A stretch of DNA of 64,000 bases from Eupeodes corollae (GCF_945859685.1 NC_079147.1:189703174-189767173); one strand, 5' to 3'. Shown: positions 11,591-24,170, numbered from the stretch's first letter. Notes: generated by a model from the letters alone, not told the origin. Program-made: numbers and translations.

Positions 11591-13150
11591 AAAAATAAGT
11601 ATAATACAAAATGTAAATAATAATACCCTCAGGCAGACGACAGTCCATTTCATGTCTTTTACATTTATTCAGAAGTTATAACTATGTAAATATCAAAATT
11701 GTAACTACAGAATAAAGAATATATGTCTTTTCCCCTTTTTTCGACGGTTTGACATTTGTAAAAATGCCTTCTTTGAACCGTATAAAACAGCGGTTTACAG
11801 GCGGCCATTTCGTCATTTACTTTTTTTTAAAAGGTAAAAGTGATGAAATAAGGTGGTTGTGGTTGAGGTGAAAATTTTTGCTAATATTCATCTTCTACAC
11901 TTTCTGGAAAGTAGCCCCCACCGACTTCACTATTTTATAAACATTAACATAAAATTACTTGTTGATTTTAGTGAACATATTTCGGTCACTTAAAGTAATT
12001 GATCTAATGTTATTGCACGAGTACAGTCATGATAACCTTCATGCACGGGTAGACTATGTTTTCGAATATTTGAGAATTCAATTGTTTCTTCTTTTTAAAA
12101 AAAGGTTAAAACTATTTCTAGATTTTAAGAAAATTCTTTGATCTAAGAACAAATTCATACCTCTTCAAAAATATCAACCATTTTTCATTTTTGAAAACCA
12201 AAACAAACATTTTTGAAACCATTTTAGAAAAAGAGACACATTTCTAAAAGGTTTCTGAAATGTTTCTTAAATATTTCTGAAATGTAGGCCTGATGATGAA
12301 ATTTTTGAAAATATAAATGCAACGATGAGGTAGGAAAAAACTGCATGTAAATCAATCAAGACGATATCAATGGTATTTCTATAAAATTTCCATTTCATGC
12401 AAGAAACGGGATACGCTTTGAGAAACATTTCGAAAACTTCTATTTCCAAAAAAAGAAAATAGATAAAGTTGTTCTTAAGAAAGAATGAATGAAATATGAA
12501 TGTAGTCTTGAAAGTTGAGTAAAATGTTTAAAAATTGAATAAAACGTTCTTTTTTCTTTGCGTAAAGTTTGCTATTATTTGAAAATGTCGCTCTTCATCG
12601 TCATTCTCTTTTTCAGAAATGTAATTATACATATGGAATGAAATAGTTATATCTGCATAATTTTTTAAAGCTGTTACTAAATTCAAGGTTCTTTAGTAAG
12701 AAATCCGGCCAGACTTCAAATTTCAATGGCAACTACTCTGCCAATGCAAATAGCACACTTTTCTAGCATAAGTAAAATGTATTATGCAATATTTTATTAT
12801 ATGAAGCTATTTTTTTATATAAATAATTCCTGTCGATGGATCAGAAAAATATGCATAACTACTTTAACTTTTTAAATATTATTTTTTACAATATGTCCTC
12901 TCTGTTAAATTAAAAATGTTACCAAAGTGAAACTGTCATTTGAAATCGAAGATTATAATGAATAACTGGGGACCAACGACACTCTCAATATTTTTCTGAA
13001 TCCAATAAATAACAAGATTAACATCAAAATTTTGCAAAAAAAATATATACATCAAAAACACCATCATGGTTCTTATATTGTACCTTTCTTCACTATAATC
13101 TTATTAAAATAACATTTAAACTTACTTTCTATTTCTAGACAAGCTCTCCA
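11591..13150. other. AT-rich stretch, nothing recognised
   Basis: No motif recognised in the short open frames at 11959-12141 and 12267-12449. No repeat ends or RNA genes seen. Confidence 0.45.
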
Positions 13151-13158
13151 TAGTACCT

Positions 13159-13551
13159 ATGTCTTCATGTGTACATATACATTGTATCTACCCAGTTCTC
13201 TCACGACTTACTTACTTTGCTTTACTGACTTATTTTTGTCTTATAAGTTTTCTGTTTCGAACGACGCGACGCGTGAAGCGCGTCGTCTTGCGAATATTAA
13301 ATATATGTATACATAAATTGACGGTTTGTGATTGTAACTTGTACAGGTTACTCTACCGAAGTCCCCAGAGCTCTAAGCCCGAGCCAATGCCAGACCGTGT
13401 AGACAACCAGACCACTCTATACCGCAGACCAGTTTCAGCTTTTTATTCTTTTTTTAGCCACGATCACAAAGAGAGAGAAGTTGTGGTGGCTACTTTCTTG
13501 AATTTTTCTTATTTATTACTTTTTTATCTTCTTGCATGTCAGAAAGCATGA
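13159..13551 (+). other. GC-richer islet with 130-codon open frame, function unknown
   Basis: An open frame of 130 codons starts at ATG 13159, a few bases after a possible splice acceptor (TTCTATTTCTAG, ending 13139). Base composition between 13180 and 13480 is less AT-rich than the flanks. The translated protein is hydrophobic and low-complexity at both ends (runs of L, F, Y) with a polar centre, and I recognise no family. It could be an exon, part of an old LTR or a non-coding transcript. A perfect hairpin lies at 13261-13286. I would not call it a protein gene without transcript data. Confidence 0.25.
13261..13286. repeat. GC-rich perfect inverted repeat (8-bp stem)
   Basis: ACGACGCG at 13261-13268 and CGCGTCGT at 13279-13286 flank the 10-nt loop ACGCGTGAAG. 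It is CpG-dense in an AT-rich neighbourhood. Confidence 0.7.
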
Positions 13552-13605
13552 TCCGGTAGGCTAGTAGTTGTTAGACACACGACTTGAGTTATAATTCGAA
13601 CAACA
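13552..13605 (+). other. tRNA-like A-box/B-box motif, possible SINE head
   Basis: TAGGCTAGTAGTTGTTAGA (from 13557) resembles a Pol III A box, and ATAATTCGAAC (13591-13601) resembles a B box. Spacing is about 33 bp, as in tRNA genes. Between them lies GACACACGACTTGAG. The flanks do not pair into an acceptor stem, so this is not a functional tRNA. A tRNA-derived SINE or a decayed tRNA pseudogene are the likely options. A related motif is at about 24227-24271. Confidence 0.35.
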
Positions 13606-14410
13606 TTTTTTCATGTTTTTAAAAAGACAAAAAATAATTTAAAACAAAAAAACGTTGCCTCATGCACGGTGATAAATCATAGAAACATCGATTTTATTAA
13701 ATGAACTTTAACCATTCAAATAAATAAACAAACATACTCGATAACAGCAAAACTCGAATTCGAATTTCAACACTGATTTTTCATATTGTTTTTATTTTGT
13801 ATTAATTGATTTTTTTATATTTTGGTACCACCAACAAAAACAAAAAGAAGATGATGAATTCAAGATGAATACTTAGCGTGATTTACATAAATTTAAGCAT
13901 ACATTTTGAATAAAGTATTCATCAGTATTGTCTTTAGATTTTTGCCTTCCTTTAGGTTTTGCCTTTAATTTATTCTTGGAGAGTTCAACTTCAAGCTGGA
14001 GTAGTTCTTAAAACATTGTTGCTAGTTTGTGTGTAAAAGTTGCCAATAATTACAACTTAAGCAAAGAATAATATATAACAGCCGATTGTTGAGTTCAGTT
14101 CAACTTAAGCATGACATAAGACAATAATTTTTAATTTTAAAAGTCTGCCATCCACGCTAATAGCTTCTCTTTGGTGCCAAATCAATACGTTGAAATAGTT
14201 TGAATTTTTAACTCCCTATAAGTTATTGTAATCGGTTTAATTTGTAAAATTGAATATTTTGACATTTCACGACGGTTCAAGCTCACCACAAATATAGGTT
14301 CCATCTAAAGTTTTTTTGTTTAACTTGTGCTTATTTCGTGAATCATAACACTTAGTTCATGTCTGATTTAACAAATAATTAGTTTCATTCTTCCCCTGAA
14401 CGAATATGGT
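13606..14410. other. AT-rich stretch, nothing recognised
   Basis: No coding, RNA or repeat signal recognised. Confidence 0.45.
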
Positions 14411-14429
14411 TGTGTATACGCTAACAAAA

Positions 14430-14525
14430 ATTGAAGAGGAGGATATTGGCAACATTTGGTTTAGACAGGACGACGCTACGCACCACACAGCCTAAGCTAC
14501 ACTCAATGTTTGGCGCTAATTTTCA
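14430..14525 (+). pseudogene. Mariner-type transposase scrap
   Basis: The plus strand reads DIGNIWFRQDDATHHTA followed by a stop and ATLNVW. This is the 'xxxWFQQDGAxxHTA..T...L...F' block around the second catalytic aspartate (QDGA, here QDDA) of mariner/ISL2-type DDE transposases. The rest of the gene is absent or unrecognisable. Confidence 0.5.
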
Positions 14526-14890
14526 AAAAAAAAATAAACTATTTGGCGGCCCTATATTTGTTCACTCAAATATTTTGAGAACTAAAAAATTATACCACTG
14601 AAATAATTATAATAATATATAATAATAATTGCATAATTGCATTAAAGAATAACGTTTTTGACACCTGAAACATTTTGTGGAAGGATCGATAAACACTTTC
14701 TAAAAATGTTACTAAAAATTGGTTTTCGACTAAACTAATTCTGGAACACAGACACTGAAATTAAACTTTTTAAGAATATGCAAAATATTAATTTTTAATT
14801 TAAACTTTTATGTTTTTTTTGTTGAAAAAATACAATTGAAAACTTCAAAATCTATAAAAACAACTGAAAATTGATAAGCAGTGATTTTTA
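14526..14890. other. AT-rich stretch, nothing recognised
   Basis: No signal beyond short homopolymer runs. Confidence 0.45.
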
Positions 14891-14892
14891 AC

Positions 14893-17470
14893 TCATGTGC
14901 CTTGAGATGGGCCGTTAAAAAAAGAATCTCTATACTTGACAGTACGTCCGAAATTGAGCTCAAGGTTAAACTGATGTGTATTCCTAGAAGTACGAGTATT
15001 ACGGCTGAATTGTTTGAGGGGGGGAATGCAACTGTCTAATTCGACAGAACACTGTTTATAAATACATCGGTAGAACAACGAAAGGCATGAAACATTGCGG
15101 CGGTTTCAAGTGAAGTAATTGTTTCGGTTATAGTTCTATCGCCTATCATTTTCAAAGCTCTCTTTTGCATCCTGTCCAAAATACTTAAACTTGCAATAGG
15201 GGCACCTGCCCAAATATGCGAGTTATATTCAAGTTTTGGACGAATGAAGGCTTTGTAAATTACAGAAAGATCAGAAGAGGTGAAAAATTTCTTGCACCGT
15301 CGGAGAAATCCTAAGCACCTAGCAGCATTTTTGGCAATATCGAATATGTGATCATTCCATATGAGGTGATCTGCAATATTCATACCGAGTGCTGAAAGTT
15401 GATTAGTTTCCTGGATGCAAGTTCCGCTCATGGATAGCGGCATCGGGGGTGGGTTAGGCCTTAACAACAGGAGACAGCATTGAGTTTTCGAAGCATTAAA
15501 TTCTTTACGGTTTTTGATTCCCCATTGTACAATGCTGTCGAGATCAGAATTTAATAAGCTTATCATACGCTGCCGTTGAAGTTCAACATCCGAAGGACAA
15601 GGATGAGATTTTAAAAACGAATATGAAAAGCTAAGGAGACTGTCATCAGCAAAACAATTTAGTGGGTTAAAAGTTTCAGACAAAAGATCATTTATAAAAA
15701 TAATTAGGAGAGTCGGAGACGGATCCCTGGGGCACACCAGCGTTTATTTTGTGAATATCAGATTTGAATCCGTCCAACACTACTTGAATTGGACGGTTCG
15801 AAAGGTAATTTCTAACCCAACGAAAAAGGGATTCACCAATACCAAAAGAACGCATTTTCGATAAGAGAGCTTGGTTCCAAACTCTATCAAATGGTTTTGA
15901 AATAACAAGTACAATAATCTTACTTTCTCCACAGCGATGTAAAGATTTGCTCCACTGTTCGGTGAGAAAAACCATGAGATCACCAGTGGACCTATTGCTA
16001 CGAAAGTCATACTGCCGGTCATTAAGAAGCTTCCGTTCTTCAAGATATTTCTTAAGCTGATAATTAATCAGCGTTTCCATGAGGAGGAGGGACGTGAGTG
16101 CTATTGGACGATAGTTAGACGGGGAGGATGATTCACATTTTTTAGGGACAGGCTGTAAAATTGCTTTTTTTCGTCCACTCGGAAAGAGACTACAGGTAGG
16201 AAAGATGGAAAAGCTAAAGCAGTGGTTTTGCCAGCGTTGAAGAACACCTCAGGGCCAGTCGATTTCAGTAATCTTGCAACTGCACGAGTGCGAAAGAAGA
16301 TTCGTCCCATTGAATCGTTTACGCTCTCAAGAACAGAAGAACTCATGACACTCTCCGGTAACGTCGAATTAACAGAAAACTTTGCTGCAAGCAAATTGGA
16401 TTTATCAATCGAGCTCACATATGGAGTGTCATTGTGGACAAGCGTTGGAATCGAGGGTGACGTGGTGTTTCGTACGTTTTTTACAAATGACCAGACATTT
16501 TTACTATTTTTTACCTTAATTTTCGGCCATGAAAAAATTTGGTTCGTCGAATGTGGCCGTTACAAGTCTTTCTAGCTTGTTTGAACTTATTACGGTTTTC
16601 CTTATTGGGGTTGGCTTTATAAATCCGGAAACTTACATCTTTGATCCTAATTACCTCTTTACAGCTCGAATCAAACCATGAGTTCTCTTTGGGTTTGATA
16701 AATTTTACCCTATTCGGGATAAAATTTCCAATTCCACAAAGAATTAAAATTGTAACCATATCTGCGCTGGAATCTACGTCCATATCGAGGAAGCATAGTG
16801 ACCAGTTAAAATTCTTGTAGAATTCATTGAGACTCCGTTCTCATTGTAGTTTTTTCTTTAACTGTGTTTTTACACATGTTGAATTTGCAGATACGAAAAT
16901 GGCCTGATGTGCTAGAGGTGGTAATACACTGATTGTTATTTATTAGGATCAGAAGTAAGAAACAAGTCTAGGGTGTTGGCGGATTGACCTTTAACATCAG
17001 GGATTCGCGTTGGCTCATCGACAAGCTAATTGATTAAACTCATCAGAGACCTCAACATAGCTTCCTTCCGGTGTTGACTGGCCAAAATAACGAAGCCAAG
17101 AAGAATTGTATACATTAAAATCGCCTGCAATTACGATTTCAGTGTGAGGTTATTGGTCAACAATTCTTTTTATGGATTCGGACAGAGCATTCGTTAAAAG
17201 TTGAATTTCTGCCCTGATTTGGATTTCGATATAAAAAACATGCATGGATGAAGTTCTTATGTACCGAAAATTTTAACCACATGAAGTTAAAGTTTATGTT
17301 AGAGCACAAACCATATTGTGGCTGAAGTTGGTACGCAACATCAACATACGGCCTATGCGTTATGGAAAAAGTATAATGGCACTAAGCTATACCCATTTAG
17401 ATTAAATTCCAAATGATCGGAATCTTCACCTATCTGAGTTTCACTTAATGCCAAAACAGCTTACCTGTTT
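14893..17470 (-). pseudogene. Long minus-strand LINE ORF2 (endonuclease and RT), broken
   Basis: The longest decayed LINE outside the 30-42 kb region. From the right (5' end), 17470-16950 encodes the end of an APE endonuclease: IAGDFNVYNSSWLRYFGQ, then EPTRIPDVKGQSANTLDLFLTSDP (in shifted frames). The linker follows (16783-16511, PKENSWFDSSCKEV). RT occupies about 16418-15036: RSTGDLMVFLTEQWSKS, ISKPFDRVWNQALLSKM, SNRPIQVVLDG, AGVPQGSV, then after a frameshift NCFADDSLLSFSY (catalytic FADD) and RPKLEYNSHIWAGAP with LDRMQKRA. The long 233-codon frame (15737-15036) is the best-preserved part. At least four frame breaks separate the segments, so it is inactive. RT motif style is the LINE group with 'SKAFDRVWH' and 'FADDS'; clade not settled. 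Confidence 0.8.
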
Positions 17471-18180
17471 TTGGCAGTGTGAACATATGCGGCACAGAAA
17501 TTCTTTCTAAGCTCAATTCGGACAATTAACTATGATGAATAACAAGCTTCCAATTTAAACTTTTCAATAACAGATTTCCACTAGTGTTATGCCTTAGTGA
17601 AAATCTGTATAATGATCCGTCCCTGGTTAACTAGAGAGAAAAGTTTTTTAACCCAGGCTTAAAAAAGTGAAATTCGATGTCTTAAACCTTCCAAATTAAT
17701 ACAACAAATGACATTTGATGGTATAGGGCAATTTGAGAAGTAACTTCGCTACATAGTTAGCCAAGAAAATGTATGTCGGCACATTGAGCGTCAATTGCTT
17801 TGGCTTGGGGTAATTAGTTAACCCAATGTGGCCGTAACTGTTGTTCATTACAAATTTTCTTTTTTTTAAATCGACTTTAAATATTAATCAACTAAAACCA
17901 TTTAAGAACTCTACAACTGTTTGTTTTGTTTTTTTTCCGGATTCTATATAAAACACATTTAAAAAAAAACCATTTGCAGTAGTCCATACAATTAAACATT
18001 TGTCGGAGTAATTAAAAACTAAATTATAAAAAAAAATCCAAAATTCAGACCAGTACTTGTTTCACCTTAATAAAAAGTAGAATGTTAATAAGGATATGTC
18101 AAGAAAATATAAAGAATAATTAGTTTGTTCATAATTTTGTAAATTAAAACTTACTGAAATAAGAACTGGAAGAAAGGGGT
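17471..18180. other. Intergenic or decayed LINE 5' sequence
   Basis: No ORF1 or zinc-knuckle motif was recognised upstream of the LINE endonuclease. Mostly AT-rich, with no other signal. Confidence 0.4.
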
Positions 18181-18189
18181 TTGTTCGTA

Positions 18190-19132
18190 GAGTATGGATT
18201 AACTACATATGATAGTAACTTGTCAGTGTGGTTTTAGACCAGGAAATTCCACAGTCGATCAAATATTCACATTAGGGCAGATCCTGAAAAAAAACCTAAG
18301 AACATCAAATCGACATGCACCATCTTTTCATCGATTTCAAGGTCGCATATGACAACATCTACATGGAAGAGCCATGTCTAGTTTTGGCAAAATCGTCCTT
18401 TTGTGCAGGATGACCATGAAGAATTGACGCTGGTCCATAAAGGTTGGAGACAATTTAACCGAAGTCTGTCTTTTAAAGTCTGTCCAATTATTCGCATATG
18501 CTGATGACATTGACATAGCCGGAAATAAGCTTGTTGTCAATGGGGCTTTTGTGAGTATTGAGGCAGAGGTGGCAAAAATGGGGTTGAAGGTTAATGAGGG
18601 CAAAAGAAAGTAAAGTAATGTCGTTAAGGAAGGACCTACAATACCGACGTCTTGATCAAAACGTCACCATTGCAAATAACTTTGAGTTAGCCAAGGATTT
18701 CGTCTACTTAGGCTCCGCTATAAACAACACCAGCGCTGAGATCAAACGAAGAATAATTCTTGCTAACCGATATTTATTTCGGCTAGCGAAGCGAGGGACC
18801 AAAGTGTCGCTATATAAGACCCTCATTATCCCCGTAATGCTATACGGTTCAGAAGCATGTACAGCGACGTAAAAGGTAAAAGTCCAACGACTAAGATGGC
18901 TGGGTCACGTAGAGCGCATGGAAACCAATGCTCCGTCCCGGAAAGTCTTCGAATCCACACCCACAGGACAGCGCAGTAGCTCAAGACCGCGGATCAGGTG
19001 GCGCGTACAAGTGCAAAGCGACCTCACCCAACTTGGAGCGCGAAACTGGAGAAATCTAGCTAAGAGCCGTGCTAGATGGAGAAGTTTGTTGGATGAGGCT
19101 CTAGTTCACAAAGGACTGTAGCGCCACCTTAA
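18190..19132 (+). pseudogene. RTE-like LINE RT and C-terminus, decayed
   Basis: The plus strand reads CGFRPGNSTVDQIFTL (RT motif 2), then after breaks LFAYADDIDIAG (catalytic YADD) and KMGLKVNEGKRK. From 18594 it reads FVYLGSAINNTSAEIKRRI, LYKTLIIPVMLYGSE, RLRWLGHVERM and a C-terminal stretch ending NWRNLAKSRARWRSLLDEA (to 19120). This succession, especially LRWxGHVxRM followed by NWRxxAxxRxxWR, marks RTE-clade LINE 3' ends. Two frame breaks and an internal deletion (after YGSEA the sequence jumps to the RLRWLGHV block) make it inactive. A related 3' end is at 62430-63062. Confidence 0.8.
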
Positions 19133-19194
19133 GTAAGATACAGTATGACCGAATGGAATTTGCTCGCCTTCACCAAGATTGAACCAAGGCCGAA

Positions 19195-19640
19195 TAGGGT
19201 ATAGTTGTCTTGACTGATAAGTACATACATGTTTTGTCCACGCTCATCAGATGGACGTAAGAGAGTGTGGAGAAAATCAGTAGGGAGATACAATTCTACA
19301 ACAGTTGTCATGCGGGGCAGGAATTACTTTGTACGGAATAACTGGGCTGTACATAGTGGAATGGTCGGTAAAACCAATGATTACATCACCCACATTTTGG
19401 AAGAATGTGTGGTTCCTTTCTCACCATTTATTGGTAAAAATTTCTTGTTGATTCAAGACACTGCGAGACCTCACGTTGACAGTTGCATTACGGACACTTG
19501 TAAGGAGTAGAAATTGATGTGATGGCTTGGTCTGCCATGATCCTGGACATGAATCCCATCGAACTTATTTGGGAACAAATGTTAAAGAATCGCCCTACTA
19601 TTCTCGAGACACAAAGTTGGCTGATATCTGGTAATTTTTT
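19195..19640 (+). pseudogene. Tc1-like transposase fragment
   Basis: Plus-strand fragment of a Tc1/mariner DDE transposase, which cuts and pastes a TIR element. In shifted frames: VLTDKY (first D region, normally TDES), DGRKRVWRKSVGRY, then ITHILEECVVPFSPFIGKNFLLIQDTARPHV with the second catalytic aspartate in QDTARPH, and downstream a decayed version of 'WPxxSPDLNPIExxW' (about 19520-19580). Stops after 19510 interrupt it. N-terminal paired-like domain and TIRs were not found. Confidence 0.75.
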
Positions 19641-21075
19641 TTGCACATATATGTAATTATTTCAAAATTTCAAGGTAGGCCACTTTTTTGTGACTTAGTC
19701 TACAAATTTGCCTTCGAAATACACAAGTGTCATCAAGTGTACCAACATTTATATTCGAGACTCAATGAAATGTCAAGATTCTATCTATAGTTAGATCCTT
19801 TTCTACTTTTAACCAACTATTGACATTTTTGCATCATTTCAAAAATAAAATAAAACTTTCGAAACAATTTTCAAACTATTCTTAACATTATTTAGTAACA
19901 AAACATTTACAGCTTAAACTATAGCTTCAAAATATAATAATGTTCTCTAGTTGTTTGCTATGTAGTTTTGTATTAGTTGTAAACATTTAAAGTCTAGACA
20001 ATGGGTAGGCAATAAATAAAATAAGCTTATTGCATGTTTACAAATAATTTAGACATATATTTACACTCAAATTACAATATTTTACCTTAAGAATAGAAAA
20101 AGTGGAAAAATATTCCCAATATAACTACATAAATATTTGCTTATGTAAAAAAAATATTAAATATATTTATAATTTATCACTTTTGGGATACAATGTACAT
20201 AGGTAAATATAATTAATAAAATAACGATTGACATTCATTAAAACTCAATTTGACGCTATTTTGTATTTTTTTTTATTTTTAATTTAAATTCTGTTAAACA
20301 AAGTATAGCTATAGGTTGGTAAGTTAAGTTATGCGGGCCAACGCAATGGCCACCAACTTATGAATGATAAAGAAGAAAACACTCCATGTCACTTGATCTA
20401 AATATTTTCCACTACATCAAGTCTTAAGGACTTTAATAATACAAAATAAATATTGATCTGATATTAAAAACAAAGTAACAGAATGGAATTTTGATAAGAA
20501 ATTTGTAAACATTTACACAAGTTAACATTTTAATTCTGTATTTCTTTAAAAAAAAATCGATTATTTTGGTTTTTGTGATCATGTAATCTTATGACTCGGA
20601 ATATATTTACATCTAATATTATATAACTTAAAAACAGATTAAATACTATCTAACAAATATTTTAAGCCATCTCTTTGGATCATTGGCTAAATGAAAACTA
20701 TTAAGAAAATAATTTTGAAATATATTTACGATTTAAATCACATCAACTAAAATCCAGTGAATCGGAGTGTATGCAGTCAAAAGTATTCATGTAGATTAAA
20801 GATAAATTATTCACCTTTCGCTAAATGTTATGTTTTGACTTTTATTTGTTGAAAAAAAAAGTCATTGACATTTTGTCCGTTGACAATGCCATAAAATTGC
20901 ACACATATAAAATGGGCGATCAAAAACAAGAGCAATAATTTAGTTAAGGAATTTCATATAACACTTAAAGTCGTGTGAATTTTTGTATAGAAATTAATAA
21001 ATCTTCGATCGCAGAATAACTTAAAAAAAATAAATATCAATAGAGTTTATCAATGAGAACAAAGCTACAAGGTAA
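19641..21075. other. Very AT-rich stretch, nothing recognised
   Basis: No open frame above 60 codons, no repeat end and no RNA gene recognised. The start (to about 19700) may be the tail of the Tc1 element. Confidence 0.5.
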
Positions 21076-21079
21076 ATAA

Positions 21080-21830
21080 AAGTAGTAGCCAGAGGTCTTC
21101 ATTCCTCGTGCTCTCCCGATGAAGTAGTAGAAGATGTTGTGAAAAAAGGCTTCCAAGCCCTTAATGCAGTCAATATATTTAAGAATGAGACAATTAAAAA
21201 CTCCTCTGGAGAATCGATGACAAGTAAGAGGTTACTACCTTTATTCATGCGTGCTTTTGACAGCAACCAAATTCTCGAGAAGATTTATAAAGTAAGATCA
21301 ATCTTGGGCATAGCTGTTAAAATTGAACCACTCCGAAAATCTAAAGTTGTTCCGCAGTACCAACGTTGCCAAGCTTTTGGTCATACCCAAAAATACTGCA
21401 ACCGAGAGTTTGCTTGTGTAAAGTGCGAAGGAAAAAATGCAACTAAAAATTGTCCTATGAGCAAAAATCAGAAAGAAAAATGTGTGAACTGCCTGGGTAA
21501 TCACCCGGCAAGCTATAGAGGCTGCCCAGTTGCCAAAAATTTCAAGAGTTCAGAAGCAACAATACTTCTGCTAGAGACAAACCCAGAAACACAGTAAATA
21601 TCGATTTAACTGCTGAAAACAATACTAAGAAGGAACACCCTAAAAAGGCTCTTCAAAGTAAAAGCGATGAAAATAAAACCTATTCTCAGATTGTTAAAAA
21701 TGTGCGGAAGAATGAAGAGACTTTCATAAAAGAAATGCTACAACTTATTCTTCAAAGAATTGATAAACAGGTTTTGAATATCAAACTGCTAAGCGAAAAA
21801 GTCACTCTTAAAAAACAATGATGACATAAC
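21080..21830 (+). pseudogene. Jockey-like LINE ORF1 (gag-like, zinc knuckles), 5' truncated
   Basis: Nucleic-acid-binding ORF1 of a Jockey-like LINE; it would coat the element RNA. From about 21084 the frame reads VVARGLHSSCSPDEVVEDV (the PRE_C2HC-type region that precedes the knuckles), then CQAFGHTQKYCN (CX2CX4HX4C-like, with the first Cys upstream as RCQ), CVKCEGKNATKNC and CVNCLGNHPASYRGC, three CCHC-type knuckles at about 21365-21530. The frame stops at 21597 and the tail continues in another frame to about 21830. No in-frame ATG precedes the domain, so the 5' end is missing. ORF2 follows directly. Confidence 0.8.
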
Positions 21831-21834
21831 ACTT

Positions 21835-24170
21835 AAAATCGCTACATGGAATGCAAACGGTCTTATACGTCATTCATCCGCCATTCCTTTTGTCCGAAAC
21901 TCATTTCTCCAATGGGCAAAGTCTAGATAGTGTAATAGAAAACTATTCAAAAGGATAAAGACTTTTCAAGCACGACGTATGTTAATAGAATTCTATTCCT
22001 CCAGGTCGCCAACTTACTGGCCTTCCGATACTAACAAAATACCAGACGTTATTGACTTTTTCGTAGCTATAGGAATCAAACGAAATCACATTAGTGTCGA
22101 AGGTTATTATGACCTGTCATCAGATCATACTCCAGTGATTCTATCACTAAGTGAATCGCAAGTACTAGAAAAAAGTAGAAAAAAAGAAAACAATCTGGAA
22201 TGATTTTAGAGAAAGTCTTCTAAGTTTTATAAATTTAAGATTTCCCATGGATACAATCGAGCAAATTGACCATGAAGTTTAACAATTTATTGCTGATGTG
22301 CAACAGGCTGCTGAAGAAAGTACTCCAACATTTTTTAATACAAGACAAAATGAAATAAAATATTGTTTAGAGATAAGAGAGTTGATAATAGAGAAAAGAA
22401 GAGCTCGAAGAAAATGGCAAAATACTAGATTTCCAGATGATAAAACAACGTTTAACCGTATAAGCAACAATTTTAAAAAACAAATTTACAAATTCAAAAA
22501 CGATTCACTCAGTATATTCCTTAGGAATTTAACGACTGATGGTTCAACCGATTTTACGCTATGGACAGCAGCCAAGCGCCTGAAAAGACAGCAGTTACAA
22601 AACTTGCTGAATTTCAAGATGAAAAGGCTAACTTTTTCGCTAAACACCTTGCGAATATCTTTAAGCAATACTCTTCAAACGCTGCTGAGAATAGCTTACA
22701 GTTTGTTGATAAGATAGATGAAAGTGAAATACCAATTGTCAGACTTAAAGAAATAAAAAGAATGTGTTTACATCAACTATCAAATAAAAAATCACCAGGT
22801 TACTATCTAATTACTGCTCAGGTTATAAATGAAATGCCATTGACAGCCTCATACGATTCCATTATATAATAAATGCATGCCTTAAGCACCGGTATGTCCC
22901 ACACCATTGGAAAATTGCTGAAGTAATTGTCATACCAAAGCAAGGTAAAACACCTAGAGAAGTGACGGCTTACAGACCAATATCGCTTATACCAACTATG
23001 GCAACAGCTTTTGAAAAACTGCTTCTGAAGAGACTTAGCAAAATCATAGAAGAAAGAAGGTTTATCCCAAACCATCAGTTAAGCTATAGAAATAAACATT
23101 CCACGATAGACCAAGTTCAAAGAATATCGGATGTAATAGAAAAAGCGTTAGAAGAAAAACAAGTATGTTCAGCTATTTTCTTAAATGTTGCTCAAGCTTT
23201 TGACAAGGTTTGGCATGAGGAACTTGAGTACAAACTGCAATGGGATCTTCCCAGGCAGTACTTTTAAATATTAAAATCGTATATCTCAGACCGATTGTTT
23301 AGAGTAAGGTACGATCAAGAATACTCGGAATTGAAGAAAATAGAAGTCGGTGTACCACAAGGAAGTTTCCTAGGTCCTACCCTGTACTTTCTATACACAA
23401 GGGATATTCCAGTTCTTAATCACACCATAATGGCTACTTTTGCAGATGATACAGCAATTTGGTACCCGACATATGTGTCTCTAAGGCAGCAGTAGAACTG
23501 CTAAATGCCGTCGACACAGTGAGAGCTTGGACCGAAAAATGGCGTATCAAACTCAATGAGAGAAAATGTTCAAATATAAACTTTACAAATAAAAAGATAA
23601 ACAATATTGCAATAATCATTAATAATCAAGCTGTACCTTACGCCAATACGGCCAAATACCTTGAATTGACTTTGGGTGCAAAGATTGAGTGGAAAGAGCA
23701 CATCAAAAAGAAAAGAGAAGAACTAAACTTGAAATACAGAAAAATGTACTTATTACTTTATAACAACTCTGATTTATTAATCCAAAACAAAATAATGCTG
23801 TATAATCAAGTACTAAAGCCTTTTTTGATCTATGGAATCCAATTATGAGGCTGTGCAAAGAATACAAATACCAAAATCATCCAAAAATTCCAAAACAATG
23901 TCCTTCGTGGAATATTTAATGCACCTTGGTACATAAGAAATACCGATCTACATCGTGACTTACAAACAGAAATGGTTATAGAAGTTGTTAAAAAATACGC
24001 TGTATCGCACAACCAGAGACTGCAAAGTCATACTTATTCTGAAATGGAGTCCGTCTTGAATTTAAGAAACCATGTTCAGAGACTAAGAAAAACCAAGCCT
24101 CATGAGCTTATGGTCGAAAAAAACATGGGAAAGTATTAAAAGTTTAAACTTCCCCCAAAGTGAATGTACG
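21835..24170 (+). pseudogene. Jockey-like LINE ORF2 with endonuclease deletions
   Basis: Endonuclease plus reverse transcriptase. The endonuclease starts IATWNANGLIRHSSAIP at 21840, then jumps to LLSETHFSNGQSLDSV, then to RSPTYWPSDTNKIPDVIDFF and SSDHTPVILSLS, so two internal blocks are missing. Linker: 22298-22560 (NEIKYCLEIRELIIEKRRAR). RT: KKSPGYYLI, AYRPISLIPTMATAFEKLLL (22962), HSTIDQVQRISD, NVAQAFDKVWH, VGVPQGSFLGPTLYFLYTRDIP (23350) and FADDTAIW (catalytic FADD, about 23440). The C-terminus runs to about 24140. Frame breaks occur at about 22200, 22870, 23265 and 23494. A relative of the same family lies at 61150-62240 on the minus strand. Confidence 0.85.

Noticed and set aside
13261..13286. 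Bacterial-type intrinsic terminator
   Set aside because: Eukaryotic context and no T-run after the stem.
13557..13601. Functional tRNA gene
   Set aside because: A- and B-box-like words are present but acceptor and anticodon stems do not pair.
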